DNA of 6,559 nt from Fischerella sp. (GCA_026419705.1 JANZYY010000289.1:1-6559); one strand, 5' to 3'; shown: positions 1 to 5,637, counted from the stretch's first letter. Notes: a model not told the origin generated them from the letters alone. Program-made: numbers and translations.

Positions 1-1
1 G

Positions 2-1186
2 CCCCATGTTTTATTGGTGCGAGGATACAGGATTTTAGAGGAACTTTTCCCCGGTATCGGTTCACAGTTGAGTGTTGCTGGTGCACTTACCCTTGACTGG
101 ATGCGGGAGTTTCATTTTTTCACCCAAGGCCGATGGAGCAAAAATGCCGTTGTGCCTTCTGAAATTGTTTCCTTGACTTGCTCTCGTCCCTTGCTAGAAT
201 GGGCAATCCGCCAGCGTCTGGCAGAGTTTTCTCCGGTGCAGTTTGTCGAACAACATCGGGCGATCGCCTTGCTGACAAACCCCAGTCAAACCCAAGTTAC
301 GGGTGTAAAATTACAATCTCTTGCGGGCGAGGGTTTAAAAGAGTTGTCCGCTGACTTAATAATTGATGCTAGCGGCCGTCGTTCCCATGCACCCCAGTGG
401 CTGGAAAATATCGGATTCACACCACCACCAGAAACCATAGTTAACCCATTTTTGGGATATGCCACCAGACGTTACAAACAGCCAGAAGATTTTGCTGAAG
501 ATTGGAAGGTGATGCTAATTACCCAAGAACCCCCAAAAAATACTCGCTTGGGGTATTTAGCCAAGATTGAAGGTGGAGAATGGATAGCTACTCTTGGTGG
601 TTATGGGCGTGACTTTCCACCGCTTGAAAATGAGGGCTTTTTAGCATTCGCCCGCAGTTTGTCTAGTCCCAGATTTTATGAAACCATCAAGGATGCGGAA
701 CCAGTGTCACCTGTTTATGCCCATCGTGCTACTGCAAATCGGCTGCGTCACTATGAAAAAATTAACATGCCTGCGGGCTTTGTGGTATTAGGCGATGCAG
801 TTTGTGCCTTGTGTCCGGTTTATGGTCAAGGGATGACAGTCAGTGCTTTATCAGCAATGCTTCTCAAAGACTGGCTAAGTGATACTGAACTTCAGCCTTC
901 ACACTTCCAAAAAAACTTGGCAAAAAGCAATTCTTTTCACTGGATGCTAGCTACAACCCAAGACTCTCGTTTTCTTACCACATTAGGTAGAAAGGAGCCT
1001 AGTTGGGCTGACAAACTTTTGGTTTGGTACAATCAACAACTGATTAAAAGCAGCAATGTAGATACCGAATTGCGTACTTTATTTGTAGAAATTATTCACT
1101 TACTCAAATCACCTCTAACTTTTTATCATCCCCAAGTTGTATTTCGTGTTTTCACACAAAAGAAAATTTCTAGCAATTTGAGTTAA
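2..1186 (+). CDS. FAD-dependent oxidoreductase/monooxygenase, 5'-truncated by window edge
   Basis: Seen: the frame is open from base 2 to TAA at 1184-1186. A TTG at 14 could be called a start, but the upstream codons read PHVLL and join VRG; an HxLLxRG-like segment lies internal to this family, so the true start is outside the window and roughly 50-70 N-terminal residues are missing, including the GxGxxG FAD/ADP-binding motif. Numbering from the TTG codon, DASGRRS is at 118-124 and VVLGDAVCALCPVYGQGMT at 257-275. The second matches the GD(A)-x-NP-x-YGQGM motif that contacts the FAD ribityl/pyrophosphate in the PF01494-like flavoprotein group, with Cys in place of the usual Asn. Known: these are soluble flavoproteins that hydroxylate or oxidise small aromatic or isoprenoid compounds. 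Substrate cannot be inferred. A tryptophan-halogenase- or geranylgeranyl-reductase-like enzyme is an alternative. The 117-bp gap and separate promoter downstream argue against co-transcription with the next gene. Confidence 0.85.
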   Translation, partial: PHVLLVRGYRILEELFPGIGSQLSVAGALTLDWMREFHFFTQGRWSKNAVVPSEIVSLTCSRPLLEWAIRQRLAEFSPVQFVEQHRAIALLTNPSQTQVTGVKLQSLAGEGLKELSADLIIDASGRRSHAPQWLENIGFTPPPETIVNPFLGYATRRYKQPEDFAEDWKVMLITQEPPKNTRLGYLAKIEGGEWIATLGGYGRDFPPLENEGFLAFARSLSSPRFYETIKDAEPVSPVYAHRATANRLRHYEKINMPAGFVVLGDAVCALCPVYGQGMTVSALSAMLLKDWLSDTELQPSHFQKNLAKSNSFHWMLATTQDSRFLTTLGRKEPSWADKLLVWYNQQLIKSSNVDTELRTLFVEIIHLLKSPLTFYHPQVVFRVFTQKKISSNLS

Positions 1187-1221
1187 TTGGTAAATTTTTA
1201 GTAGGCACTTTAGAGCCTTGT

Positions 1222-1275
1222 TTGACAAATAATTTTTTTTATAAATATTGACATAATTCACCGAATCAATATACT
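1222..1275 (+). promoter_or_regulatory. Sigma70-type promoter for the PhoD-like gene
   Basis: A perfect -35 TTGACA at 1248-1253 is followed after 16 bp by TATACT at 1270-1275 (5/6 match to TATAAT). Transcription would start near 1282, giving a leader of only about 20 nt before the ATG at 1304. A second TTGACA at 1222-1227, 26 bp upstream, lacks a well spaced -10 (TATAAA begins only 12 bp after it), so it may be chance or a weaker tandem element. The surrounding DNA is very AT-rich, with a run of eight T at 1233-1240. I saw no convincing Pho-box repeat. Confidence 0.55.
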
Positions 1276-1303
1276 CAAAGTGTACTATTGATGGCACAAG
1301 TCC

Positions 1304-3766
1304 ATGACATGGACATCATTAAGGCAACGAATTAATCAACTGCCACTCGTTCTTGCAGGACCAATTTTGCGACGCACTGAACCTAATGGCGTTACTGTAT
1401 GGATAGTTTTAAAAGAAAGCCGCAATGTCACTCTCAAAATCTTTGATAACGAGCAAAAAATATTAAGTTTTGGTAGTAAGAATACAATTCCATTAGGCAG
1501 TAATTTACATGTAGCTGCTGTTACTGCTAAAAATGACACGAATGGGCTTTTATACGGTGAAAATTATCTCTATAATTTAGAATTTGGTGATGGAGAGACT
1601 CTGAGCACTCCTGGTATTTTAAATCCCCAAGGGTCAATCGCAGATATTACATATCCTGAATATGATTTGCCAAGTTTTGGGATGGTGCCAAATGATTTAA
1701 AAGATTTACGCATAATTCATGGTTCTTGTCGCAAGCCACATGGTGAAAGTCTGGATGCAATGGCAGCTTTGGACAAGATGATTCAAGAAGCATTGGCACA
1801 AGACCCAAAAAAACGACCACATCAACTCTTTCTCACTGGGGATCAAATCTATGTAGATGATGTTGCAGACGCCTTACTTTTCATGTTAATGGATGCAGGT
1901 CAAACCCTGCTGGGATGGTCGGAAACACTACCAGATGTCAAAAATCTACAAGAGTTAAATCCTGGACAGCGCAATTATTTAGCAACGCATACTGCTGGAT
2001 TAACAGCAAGTATGAATAAAGTTAACCGAATTTCTAACATTGCTAAAAGTCATTTATTCACGTTTGGCGAATTTTTGATGATGTATTTATTCGCCTGGAG
2101 TGATGTTTTATGGCCTGAACCCGAAAATTTACCAACATTTGCGGATGTCAATCAGAATTTACCATTACTTGCAAGTAGTGAAATTTTATTTCAAGAAGAA
2201 CTTGAATATTTAAAAAACTTTCAACAAACCTTGAAAGAAATCAGACGCGCCCTCGCGAATATTCCCACTTACATGATCTTTGACGACCATGAAATTACCG
2301 ACGATTTTTATCTCAACATGGCATGGTGCGATCGCGTTCTCAGTAAACCTCTGGGCAGACGCATTCTGCAAAATGGTATGCTAGCCTATGCTATCTGCCA
2401 AGCTTGGGGAAATACACCAGACGAGTTTGAAGATGATAAACCAGGAGCAGCATTAATAAAAGCTGCCGTAGCATGGTCAGCTTCACAAGGTCAAAATCTA
2501 CAACACGAACAAGAGATTTCCCGGCGCGTTGGTTTACCATCCCTTGCAGATATTAAAAACTCAAAGCAACTAACCCATACAGATGCTTCCCTAAAGTGGC
2601 ATTATACCGTCACTGGGCCAGAATATGAAGTCATAGTACTAGATACTCGCACCTGGCGGGCATTTCCAGGCAAAGACTTTGATTTTCCCTCACTTTTGAG
2701 CGAAGCAGGTTGCGATCGCCAAATATCAAAAGTGGTTCGTCCCAAAGATGCAAAAGTAACTTTGCTGATCTCACCAGGTCCTGTCATTGGTGTACCTCTA
2801 TTGGAAACGATCCAAAAGACAGCTAAGACTTTTGCTGAAAATTTAGGTAGTGCTGCTTGGGGTTTCGATCCAGAGGCTTGGGGTTTAGAAGTAACTGCTT
2901 TTGAAAGACTGCTTGCTTGTTTGGCCTCACGAGCATTACCAGCAAAGCAAAATCGTGTAATTGTCTTATCAGGAGATGTACACTACAGTTTTACTGCTCG
3001 CTTGCGATATGCAGCCACACGTCCTTTTCAACATTTAGAAAATCATAACACCGAACTTGTTGTTGTTCAATTTACAAGTAGTTCATTGAAGAATGAAGAC
3101 AGTGGCGCGGTTGGTAGTCATTCATTGCACAAAAAAGGCTTCATTCCGATTGAAGCTATCAAACATCTACCGACAGCAGAGATTGTTGGGTGGGAAAACC
3201 AAGACACAAAAGAACTCGAGATTGGTGTTGTGTATACTTTTGCTGACCAAATATTGCAATGCATACCCTGGAAAATCAAAACAAATCCTGCCGTAGTAGA
3301 TTTAATTAAAGAACGCAGTTGGTTTAAAACATTCCAGATCGTTAAACAACCTGAGTGGTGGTATCGAATTGATTTTTTATTAGCAAAATATGAAAAAGTG
3401 AAGGAACCACGAGATTCCCATATTCTCCAGCCTCAATCTGTAACTGCTCCTCTACCAGGACAAAACCGCAAGCCAGCCTTAGAAAAGTATTTAGCAATGG
3501 CAAAAAACTATCGTGATTATCGCGGCAAATGGGGAGATGGTAAAGAAATAGTGGGAGTAAATAACCTTGGTGAAATTACTTTTGAATTCGTTGATGATAA
3601 ACAGATAGCTGTACAAACCCTCTGGTGGCGACTGGAAAGTCGGGAAAAAGGTAAGTTTTTGGAACCTTTTCCATTAACTCGGTATGAAGCATCGCTGGAA
3701 TTTGACGAGCGAGAACATCCCATTGATGATGTCTCGAAAAAGGAGACAAACATTGGGTATGGGTAA
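1304..3766 (+). CDS. PhoD-like metallophosphatase (alkaline phosphatase D family), cytosolic type
   Basis: 820 residues. Start: an in-frame TGA at 1289-1291 limits the N-terminus and ATG 1304 is the first start codon after it; there is no strong Shine-Dalgarno. Seen, in order: an N-terminal beta-rich region around LPLVLAGPILRR (13-24) and VTVWI (30-34); GSCR at 140-143; LTGDQIYVDD at 177-186; MIFDDHEITDD at 324-334; IVLDTRTW at 444-451; VLSGDVHYSF at 554-563; and FTSSSLKN at 590-597. The GDQIY, DDHE and GDVH motifs are the metal-binding signature of the PhoD branch of calcineurin-like phosphoesterases, which hydrolyse phosphomonoesters or diesters with Fe/Ca at the active site. Unlike Bacillus PhoD, there is no Tat (RR) or Sec signal peptide, so an exported alkaline phosphatase role is doubtful; action on an intracellular phosphoester is an inference. 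About 220 residues follow the last motif, including a Trp/Tyr-rich stretch (685-778), more than in short PhoD enzymes. Substrate unknown. Confidence 0.85.
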   Translation: MTWTSLRQRINQLPLVLAGPILRRTEPNGVTVWIVLKESRNVTLKIFDNEQKILSFGSKNTIPLGSNLHVAAVTAKNDTNGLLYGENYLYNLEFGDGETLSTPGILNPQGSIADITYPEYDLPSFGMVPNDLKDLRIIHGSCRKPHGESLDAMAALDKMIQEALAQDPKKRPHQLFLTGDQIYVDDVADALLFMLMDAGQTLLGWSETLPDVKNLQELNPGQRNYLATHTAGLTASMNKVNRISNIAKSHLFTFGEFLMMYLFAWSDVLWPEPENLPTFADVNQNLPLLASSEILFQEELEYLKNFQQTLKEIRRALANIPTYMIFDDHEITDDFYLNMAWCDRVLSKPLGRRILQNGMLAYAICQAWGNTPDEFEDDKPGAALIKAAVAWSASQGQNLQHEQEISRRVGLPSLADIKNSKQLTHTDASLKWHYTVTGPEYEVIVLDTRTWRAFPGKDFDFPSLLSEAGCDRQISKVVRPKDAKVTLLISPGPVIGVPLLETIQKTAKTFAENLGSAAWGFDPEAWGLEVTAFERLLACLASRALPAKQNRVIVLSGDVHYSFTARLRYAATRPFQHLENHNTELVVVQFTSSSLKNEDSGAVGSHSLHKKGFIPIEAIKHLPTAEIVGWENQDTKELEIGVVYTFADQILQCIPWKIKTNPAVVDLIKERSWFKTFQIVKQPEWWYRIDFLLAKYEKVKEPRDSHILQPQSVTAPLPGQNRKPALEKYLAMAKNYRDYRGKWGDGKEIVGVNNLGEITFEFVDDKQIAVQTLWWRLESREKGKFLEPFPLTRYEASLEFDEREHPIDDVSKKETNIGYG

Positions 3767-3808
3767 TTGTTCATTGGTAAGAGACTTCCAAATAAAAAAC
3801 ATATAATT

Positions 3809-3876
3809 CTTTTTGTGGAGTGGGCGTCTCGCCCGCACTTAGTCATGGGCGGACAGGATGTCCACTCCACAAGAAG
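3809..3876. repeat. Long imperfect hairpin, cyanobacterial intergenic palindromic repeat
   Basis: TTGTGGAGTGG (3813-3823) pairs perfectly with CCACTCCACAA (3862-3872). The pairing continues outward (CTT with AAG, one G-U) and inward as C/G, U/A and G-U pairs to CCGC (3833-3836) with GCGG (3849-3852), leaving an 11-12 nt loop. Each arm also holds its own small hairpin: GGGCG-TCT-CGCCC at 3822-3834 and GGACA-GGA-TGTCC at 3851-3863, so a cloverleaf form is possible. It lies 43 nt after the stop of the PhoD-like gene. From memory, repeats of this kind (GTGGAGTGGGC...GCCCGC) are scattered through Nostocales genomes. No T tract follows, so an intrinsic terminator is uncertain; blocking exonucleases at the mRNA 3' end is possible. 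Confidence 0.7.
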
Positions 3877-4017
3877 GGATGATTTATTTCTTGGTAATCC
3901 CTAATGGAAAGAAAATCATTAAACCGTACTTACAGGGGAATATAAACTGATTAAACGGATAAAATATAACTCCTCATTTACAATTCTCTATTTCTGGCAT
4001 CTAAAAACTTGAGGTGA
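3877..4017. other. AT-rich gap with no recognised feature
   Basis: No open frame of note. An imperfect direct repeat is present (CATTAAACCGT at 3917-3927 and GATTAAACGGA near 3949-3959). A possible weak promoter, TTTACA (3977-3982) with TCTAAA (4000-4005) at 17-bp spacing, would point toward the following open frame, but support is low. Confidence 0.3.
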
Positions 4018-4245
4018 TGGTACAAACAACTAATCAGTGGTAAATTCACACCTGCAGAAACCGCTTTCCTTAAAAGATTAGCAAAAATCGCTTCTAACTC
4101 CCAAGGGCGCTTCGTCGTAATCTATTTTCATGCTAGTGCTGTAAGGTCTCATGTTTTCCGTATAATCCAAGATAGTTTGAATGAAGCGATCGCCAACAAC
4201 AATTCTTCTAGCGATTTTTTCTGTCTTCTTTCTTACTTGATTTAA
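4018..4245 (+). pseudogene. Possible decayed gene fragment without a start codon
   Basis: The frame is open for 75 codons, from just after TGA (4015-4017) to TAA (4243-4245), and contains no ATG or GTG start at its 5' end. The translation reads like real protein: SGKFTPAETAFLKRLAKIA (from 4036), then QGRFVVIYFHAS, then VRSHVFRIIQDSLNEAIA, i.e. amphipathic helix, hydrophobic strand, amphipathic helix. In the neighbouring frame an ATG at 4017, preceded by GAGGTG, encodes MVQTTNQW and then stops at TAA 4041-4043. Removing a single base near 4035 would fuse MVQTTN to SGKFTP. The tail after NNNSSS (FFCLLSYLI) looks out of frame. Inference: the N-terminal piece of a gene broken by a frameshift near 4035 and by loss of its 3' part. 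The strand-then-helix layout loosely recalls the N-terminus of some large cyanobacterial NTPase/TPR proteins, but I cannot name a family. Chance openness in unconstrained DNA remains possible. Confidence 0.35.
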
Positions 4246-4261
4246 AATCTTTGTTAGAGTA

Positions 4262-4273
4262 ATGGTGAAATAA
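4262..4273 (+). promoter_or_regulatory. Start region of the FAS1 gene: Shine-Dalgarno-like GGTGA and a 3-codon mini-ORF
   Basis: GGTGA at 4264-4268 sits 5 nt before the FAS1 ATG and could serve as a weak ribosome binding site. The same bases form a mini-ORF, ATG GTG AAA TAA, whose stop (4271-4273) directly abuts and is in frame with the FAS1 ATG at 4274. This in-frame stop fixes 4274 as the earliest possible start. Whether the mini-ORF is ever translated is unknown. Confidence 0.4.
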
Positions 4274-4675
4274 ATGCCTGATATAGTTGATATTGCTGTT
4301 AGTGCAGATTCCTTCAAAACTCTAGTGACGGCTGTAAAAGCCGCAGGATTAGTAGATACATTAAAAAGCCCTGGCCCATTCACTGTCTTTGCACCCACCG
4401 ATGATGCCTTCGCCAAACTACCGCCAGGAACTATACAAACCCTGATTCAAAATATTCCCCAGCTAACGCGAATTCTAAAATATCATGTCGTTCCTGGCAA
4501 GCTAAAGAAAGCTGATTTAGCTCAACTCGGTACTGTGACTTCAGTGGAAGGTTCGACAATTAAAATTGATTGTTCTGATGGTTTTGAAGTAAAAAATGCC
4601 ACTGTTTTAGCAGCAGATATTGAGGCTGATAACGGCATTATTCACGTTATCGATAAAGTCATTTTAATGGGTTAA
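4274..4675 (+). CDS. Single FAS1 (fasciclin) domain protein
   Basis: 133 residues, the full length of one FAS1 domain and nothing else. Seen: the N-terminus MPDIVDIAVSADSFKTL leads directly into the domain; the H1 box TVFAPTDDAFAKLP is at 37-50; the conserved Tyr-His pair is at 70-71 in ILKYHVVPG; and the H2 box NGIIHVIDKVI is at 120-130. No signal peptide, lipobox or membrane segment is present, so the protein should be cytosolic unless exported by an unusual route. Known: FAS1 domains mediate adhesion or carbohydrate/protein binding, mostly outside the cell in eukaryotes; short stand-alone forms are common in cyanobacteria and their role is poorly defined. The start is fixed by an in-frame TAA directly before the ATG. 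A TATAAT at 4161-4166 could be a -10 element but has no good -35. The gene sits alone between two repeat-rich gaps and is likely monocistronic. Confidence 0.93.
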   Translation: MPDIVDIAVSADSFKTLVTAVKAAGLVDTLKSPGPFTVFAPTDDAFAKLPPGTIQTLIQNIPQLTRILKYHVVPGKLKKADLAQLGTVTSVEGSTIKIDCSDGFEVKNATVLAADIEADNGIIHVIDKVILMG

Positions 4676-4693
4676 TTAATAATTTCTGATAGT

Positions 4694-4717
4694 AGGGCGA
4701 GCATTCTTGCTAGCCCT
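4694..4717 (+). terminator. Hairpin after the FAS1 gene, possible terminator
   Basis: AGGGCGAGC (4694-4702) pairs with GCTAGCCCT (4709-4717) with one G/A mismatch, plus one more A-T pair and a TTCT loop. It begins 19 nt after the FAS1 stop. No U tract follows (GTCGAAGCG), so it is not a classical intrinsic terminator, but it may end or protect the transcript. The core, GGGCGAGCATTCTTGCTAGCCC-like, resembles the arms of the repeat at 3822-3863, so it may be a relative of that intergenic repeat. Confidence 0.45.
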
Positions 4718-4746
4718 GTCGAAGCGCAACCTTTAACATCGAGTTT

Positions 4747-4762
4747 TCTTTGTGTCTTTGTG
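4747..4762 (+). repeat. Two tandem copies of octamer TCTTTGTG
   Basis: TCTTTGTG occurs perfectly twice in tandem at 4747-4754 and 4755-4762. The reverse complement, CACAAAGA, is a near match to the unit repeated at 4925-4948, so these are two degenerate copies of one simple octamer repeat in opposite orientation, about 160 bp apart. Repeats of this sort are widespread in cyanobacterial intergenic DNA as far as I recall. Confidence 0.55.
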
Positions 4763-4801
4763 CCTACTACTCCACCAAACCAAAATTGCTGGGTAAGTAT
4801 T

Positions 4802-4843
4802 GTTTGTAGTTAGCGCTTCAGCGCGAAAGCGCCAACTACAAAC
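4802..4843. repeat. 17-bp inverted repeat (hairpin)
   Basis: GTTTGTAGTTAGCGCTT (4802-4818) and AAGCGCCAACTACAAAC (4827-4843) pair over 17 bp with one A/C mismatch, around the loop CAGCGCGA. An alternative small hairpin uses GCGC at 4813-4816 and 4821-4824. There is no associated gene and no U tract. It has the look of a dispersed palindromic element common in filamentous cyanobacteria. It lies well downstream of the FAS1 gene and could be a second transcription stop. Confidence 0.65.
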
Positions 4844-4924
4844 CCCGCACAGTTGCTTTGCCAAACCACTACCCTGCCTTCAGCCGCCGCACGTCTATGT
4901 GGTGAAAAAATAAATTTTATTAAC

Positions 4925-4948
4925 CACCAAGACACTAAGACACCAAGG
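4925..4948 (+). repeat. Three tandem octamers, consensus CACCAAGA
   Basis: CACCAAGA (4925-4932), CACTAAGA (4933-4940) and CACCAAGG (4941-4948) follow one another without gaps. The unit is the inverse of the TCTTTGTG pair at 4747-4762 apart from one or two bases per copy. Confidence 0.55.
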
Positions 4949-5062
4949 TCATTGCAGGTAAATTATTTTGATTCATCTCCCGTTCTCGATTCTCTAAGTT
5001 CACAAGTCATTTTATATAATGGTAATTTGTTATACTAAATTCAAATATGTATGTAAACTTAT
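4949..5062. other. Intergenic DNA before the small membrane protein gene
   Basis: No supported gene. The frame open at about 4853-5038 runs through repeats and low-complexity DNA, and its translation shows no protein-like pattern, so it is not annotated. TTATACTAAA at 5030-5039 recurs exactly at 5128-5137, directly before the next gene's GTG. Confidence 0.4.
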
Positions 5063-5068
5063 CATAAT
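5040..5068 (+). promoter_or_regulatory. Possible promoter of the small membrane protein gene
   Basis: TTCAAA (5040-5045; 4/6 to TTGACA) and CATAAT (5063-5068; 5/6 to TATAAT) are spaced by 17 bp, giving a start near 5075 and a leader of about 60 nt. The region is AT-rich, so chance matches are likely. Another -10-like TATACT at 5129-5134 lies directly before the GTG and would require translation from the internal ATG at 5159. Confidence 0.3.
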
Positions 5069-5137
5069 AATAAAATTAAGTATTGCTCAGATTTAGATTT
5101 CGTTATTTCATCAGGTGATTAAGTATCTTATACTAAA

Positions 5138-5488
5138 GTGACGTTATCTCAAAAGTTAATGCTCGATTTCCACACCCTAGCGGAGTTTTCCCGCACCAAC
5201 TGCATCAGTGTTTGTACATTTCTCGTACCAGCCAACTTGCTTGCCACGCTGTTGACGATTATTTTTGCTGTAGTGCATAGACCACCACAGCAAGTGTGGT
5301 CAGCTTCCTTAGCAGCCTGCATGCTTGCTTTAGTGATGGTACTACACGTTTATACTTGGTTCACGATTGGTGTAGTCATGGTTCCCACTTATGTTTTGTT
5401 GTCACTGGCGATTACCTGTTTGATTTGTAACTTGGGAGCGATACTGTTTTATATACGCCACTTCCACACCCCAAGTTTTGGGAAGTAG
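5138..5488 (+). CDS. Small hypothetical membrane protein
   Basis: 116 residues. I cannot assign a function; it looks like the kind of conserved hypothetical protein found in cyanobacteria. Seen: a short polar N-terminus (MTLSQKLMLDFHTLAEFSRTN, cytosolic or peripheral), then hydrophobic segments at about 23-46, 54-79 and 82-106, and a short basic/aromatic tail ending HTPSFGK. A proline (31) and the motif VYTWF (71-75) sit within or between segments; Cys residues occur at 22, 26, 61, 94 and 97, but there is no CxxC metal motif. Start: GTG 5138 is the first start after the in-frame TAA at 5120-5122; ATG 5159 (residue 8) is an alternative, and neither has a good Shine-Dalgarno. The AGGTGA at 5113-5118 is too far upstream. 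The gene is separated from thiC by 255 bp and a thiC promoter, so co-regulation with thiamin synthesis is not implied. Confidence 0.75.
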   Translation: MTLSQKLMLDFHTLAEFSRTNCISVCTFLVPANLLATLLTIIFAVVHRPPQQVWSASLAACMLALVMVLHVYTWFTIGVVMVPTYVLLSLAITCLICNLGAILFYIRHFHTPSFGK

Positions 5489-5536
5489 AAATTTTGAGCA
5501 GTAAAATTTCAAGAGTGTGACAACATGAACTAAATG

Positions 5537-5569
5537 GCGATCGCGTTTGTAGTAGAAGATTGCGATCGC
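5537..5569. repeat. Pair of HIP1 palindromes forming a potential hairpin
   Basis: GCGATCGC occurs at 5537-5544 and 5562-5569 with 17 nt between. Each site is its own inverted repeat, and the two can also pair with each other as an 8-bp stem. HIP1 is the highly over-represented octamer of many cyanobacteria. The spacing could be chance given its density. The position, about 50 nt after the membrane protein stop, would also suit a transcript end, but no U tract follows. Confidence 0.6.
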
Positions 5570-5628
5570 TCATTAGCAAACTACACAGTCATAAATTGTT
5601 AATTCGCATATCTTTGCCACTGCCAAAG

Positions 5629-5637
5629 TGCTACAAT
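5629..5637 (+). promoter_or_regulatory. Extended -10 promoter of thiC
   Basis: TGC directly precedes TACAAT (5632-5637), an extended -10 arrangement with a 5/6 match to TATAAT. No good -35 lies at 16-18 bp; TTGCCA at 5614-5619 is only 12 bp away. Transcription would start near 5644, just before the TPP aptamer, which is the expected placement. CTTTG/CAAAG (5612-5616 and 5624-5628) forms a short inverted repeat overlapping the upstream part, but I would not call it an operator. Confidence 0.45.

Noticed and set aside
1203..1218. AGGC...GCCT mini-hairpin after the oxidoreductase as a terminator
   Set aside because: Only 4 pairs, an A/A mismatch and 2 more pairs with a 2-nt loop, followed by a mixed TTGTTTG stretch; too weak to call.
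1187..1303. Pho box upstream of the PhoD-like gene
   Set aside because: TTAATTG and ATTTTTA lie near each other but do not match spaced direct repeats of the cyanobacterial Pho box.
3751..3780. TTGGGTA/GGGTAATTG/ATTGGTAA run as a heptamer tandem repeat (STRR type)
   Set aside because: Only loosely periodic and partly coding; too degenerate to call a repeat array.
3517..3870. Minus-strand open frame over the end of the PhoD-like gene and the palindromic repeat
   Set aside because: Its N-terminal part is translated repeat and the rest is antisense to the conserved gene.
4078..4416. Minus-strand open frame of 112 codons across the gap and the FAS1 gene start
   Set aside because: Overlaps the clear FAS1 domain on the + strand and its translation lacks protein-like pattern; a shadow frame.
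4853..5038. Plus-strand open frame of 61 codons starting at TTG
   Set aside because: No ribosome site, runs through the octamer repeats, and has no hydrophobic or helical pattern typical of real proteins.
3767..5137. CRISPR array or insertion sequence in the repeat-rich gaps
   Set aside because: Repeats are short, few and not regularly spaced with unique spacers; no transposase frame or matching terminal repeats with target duplications.
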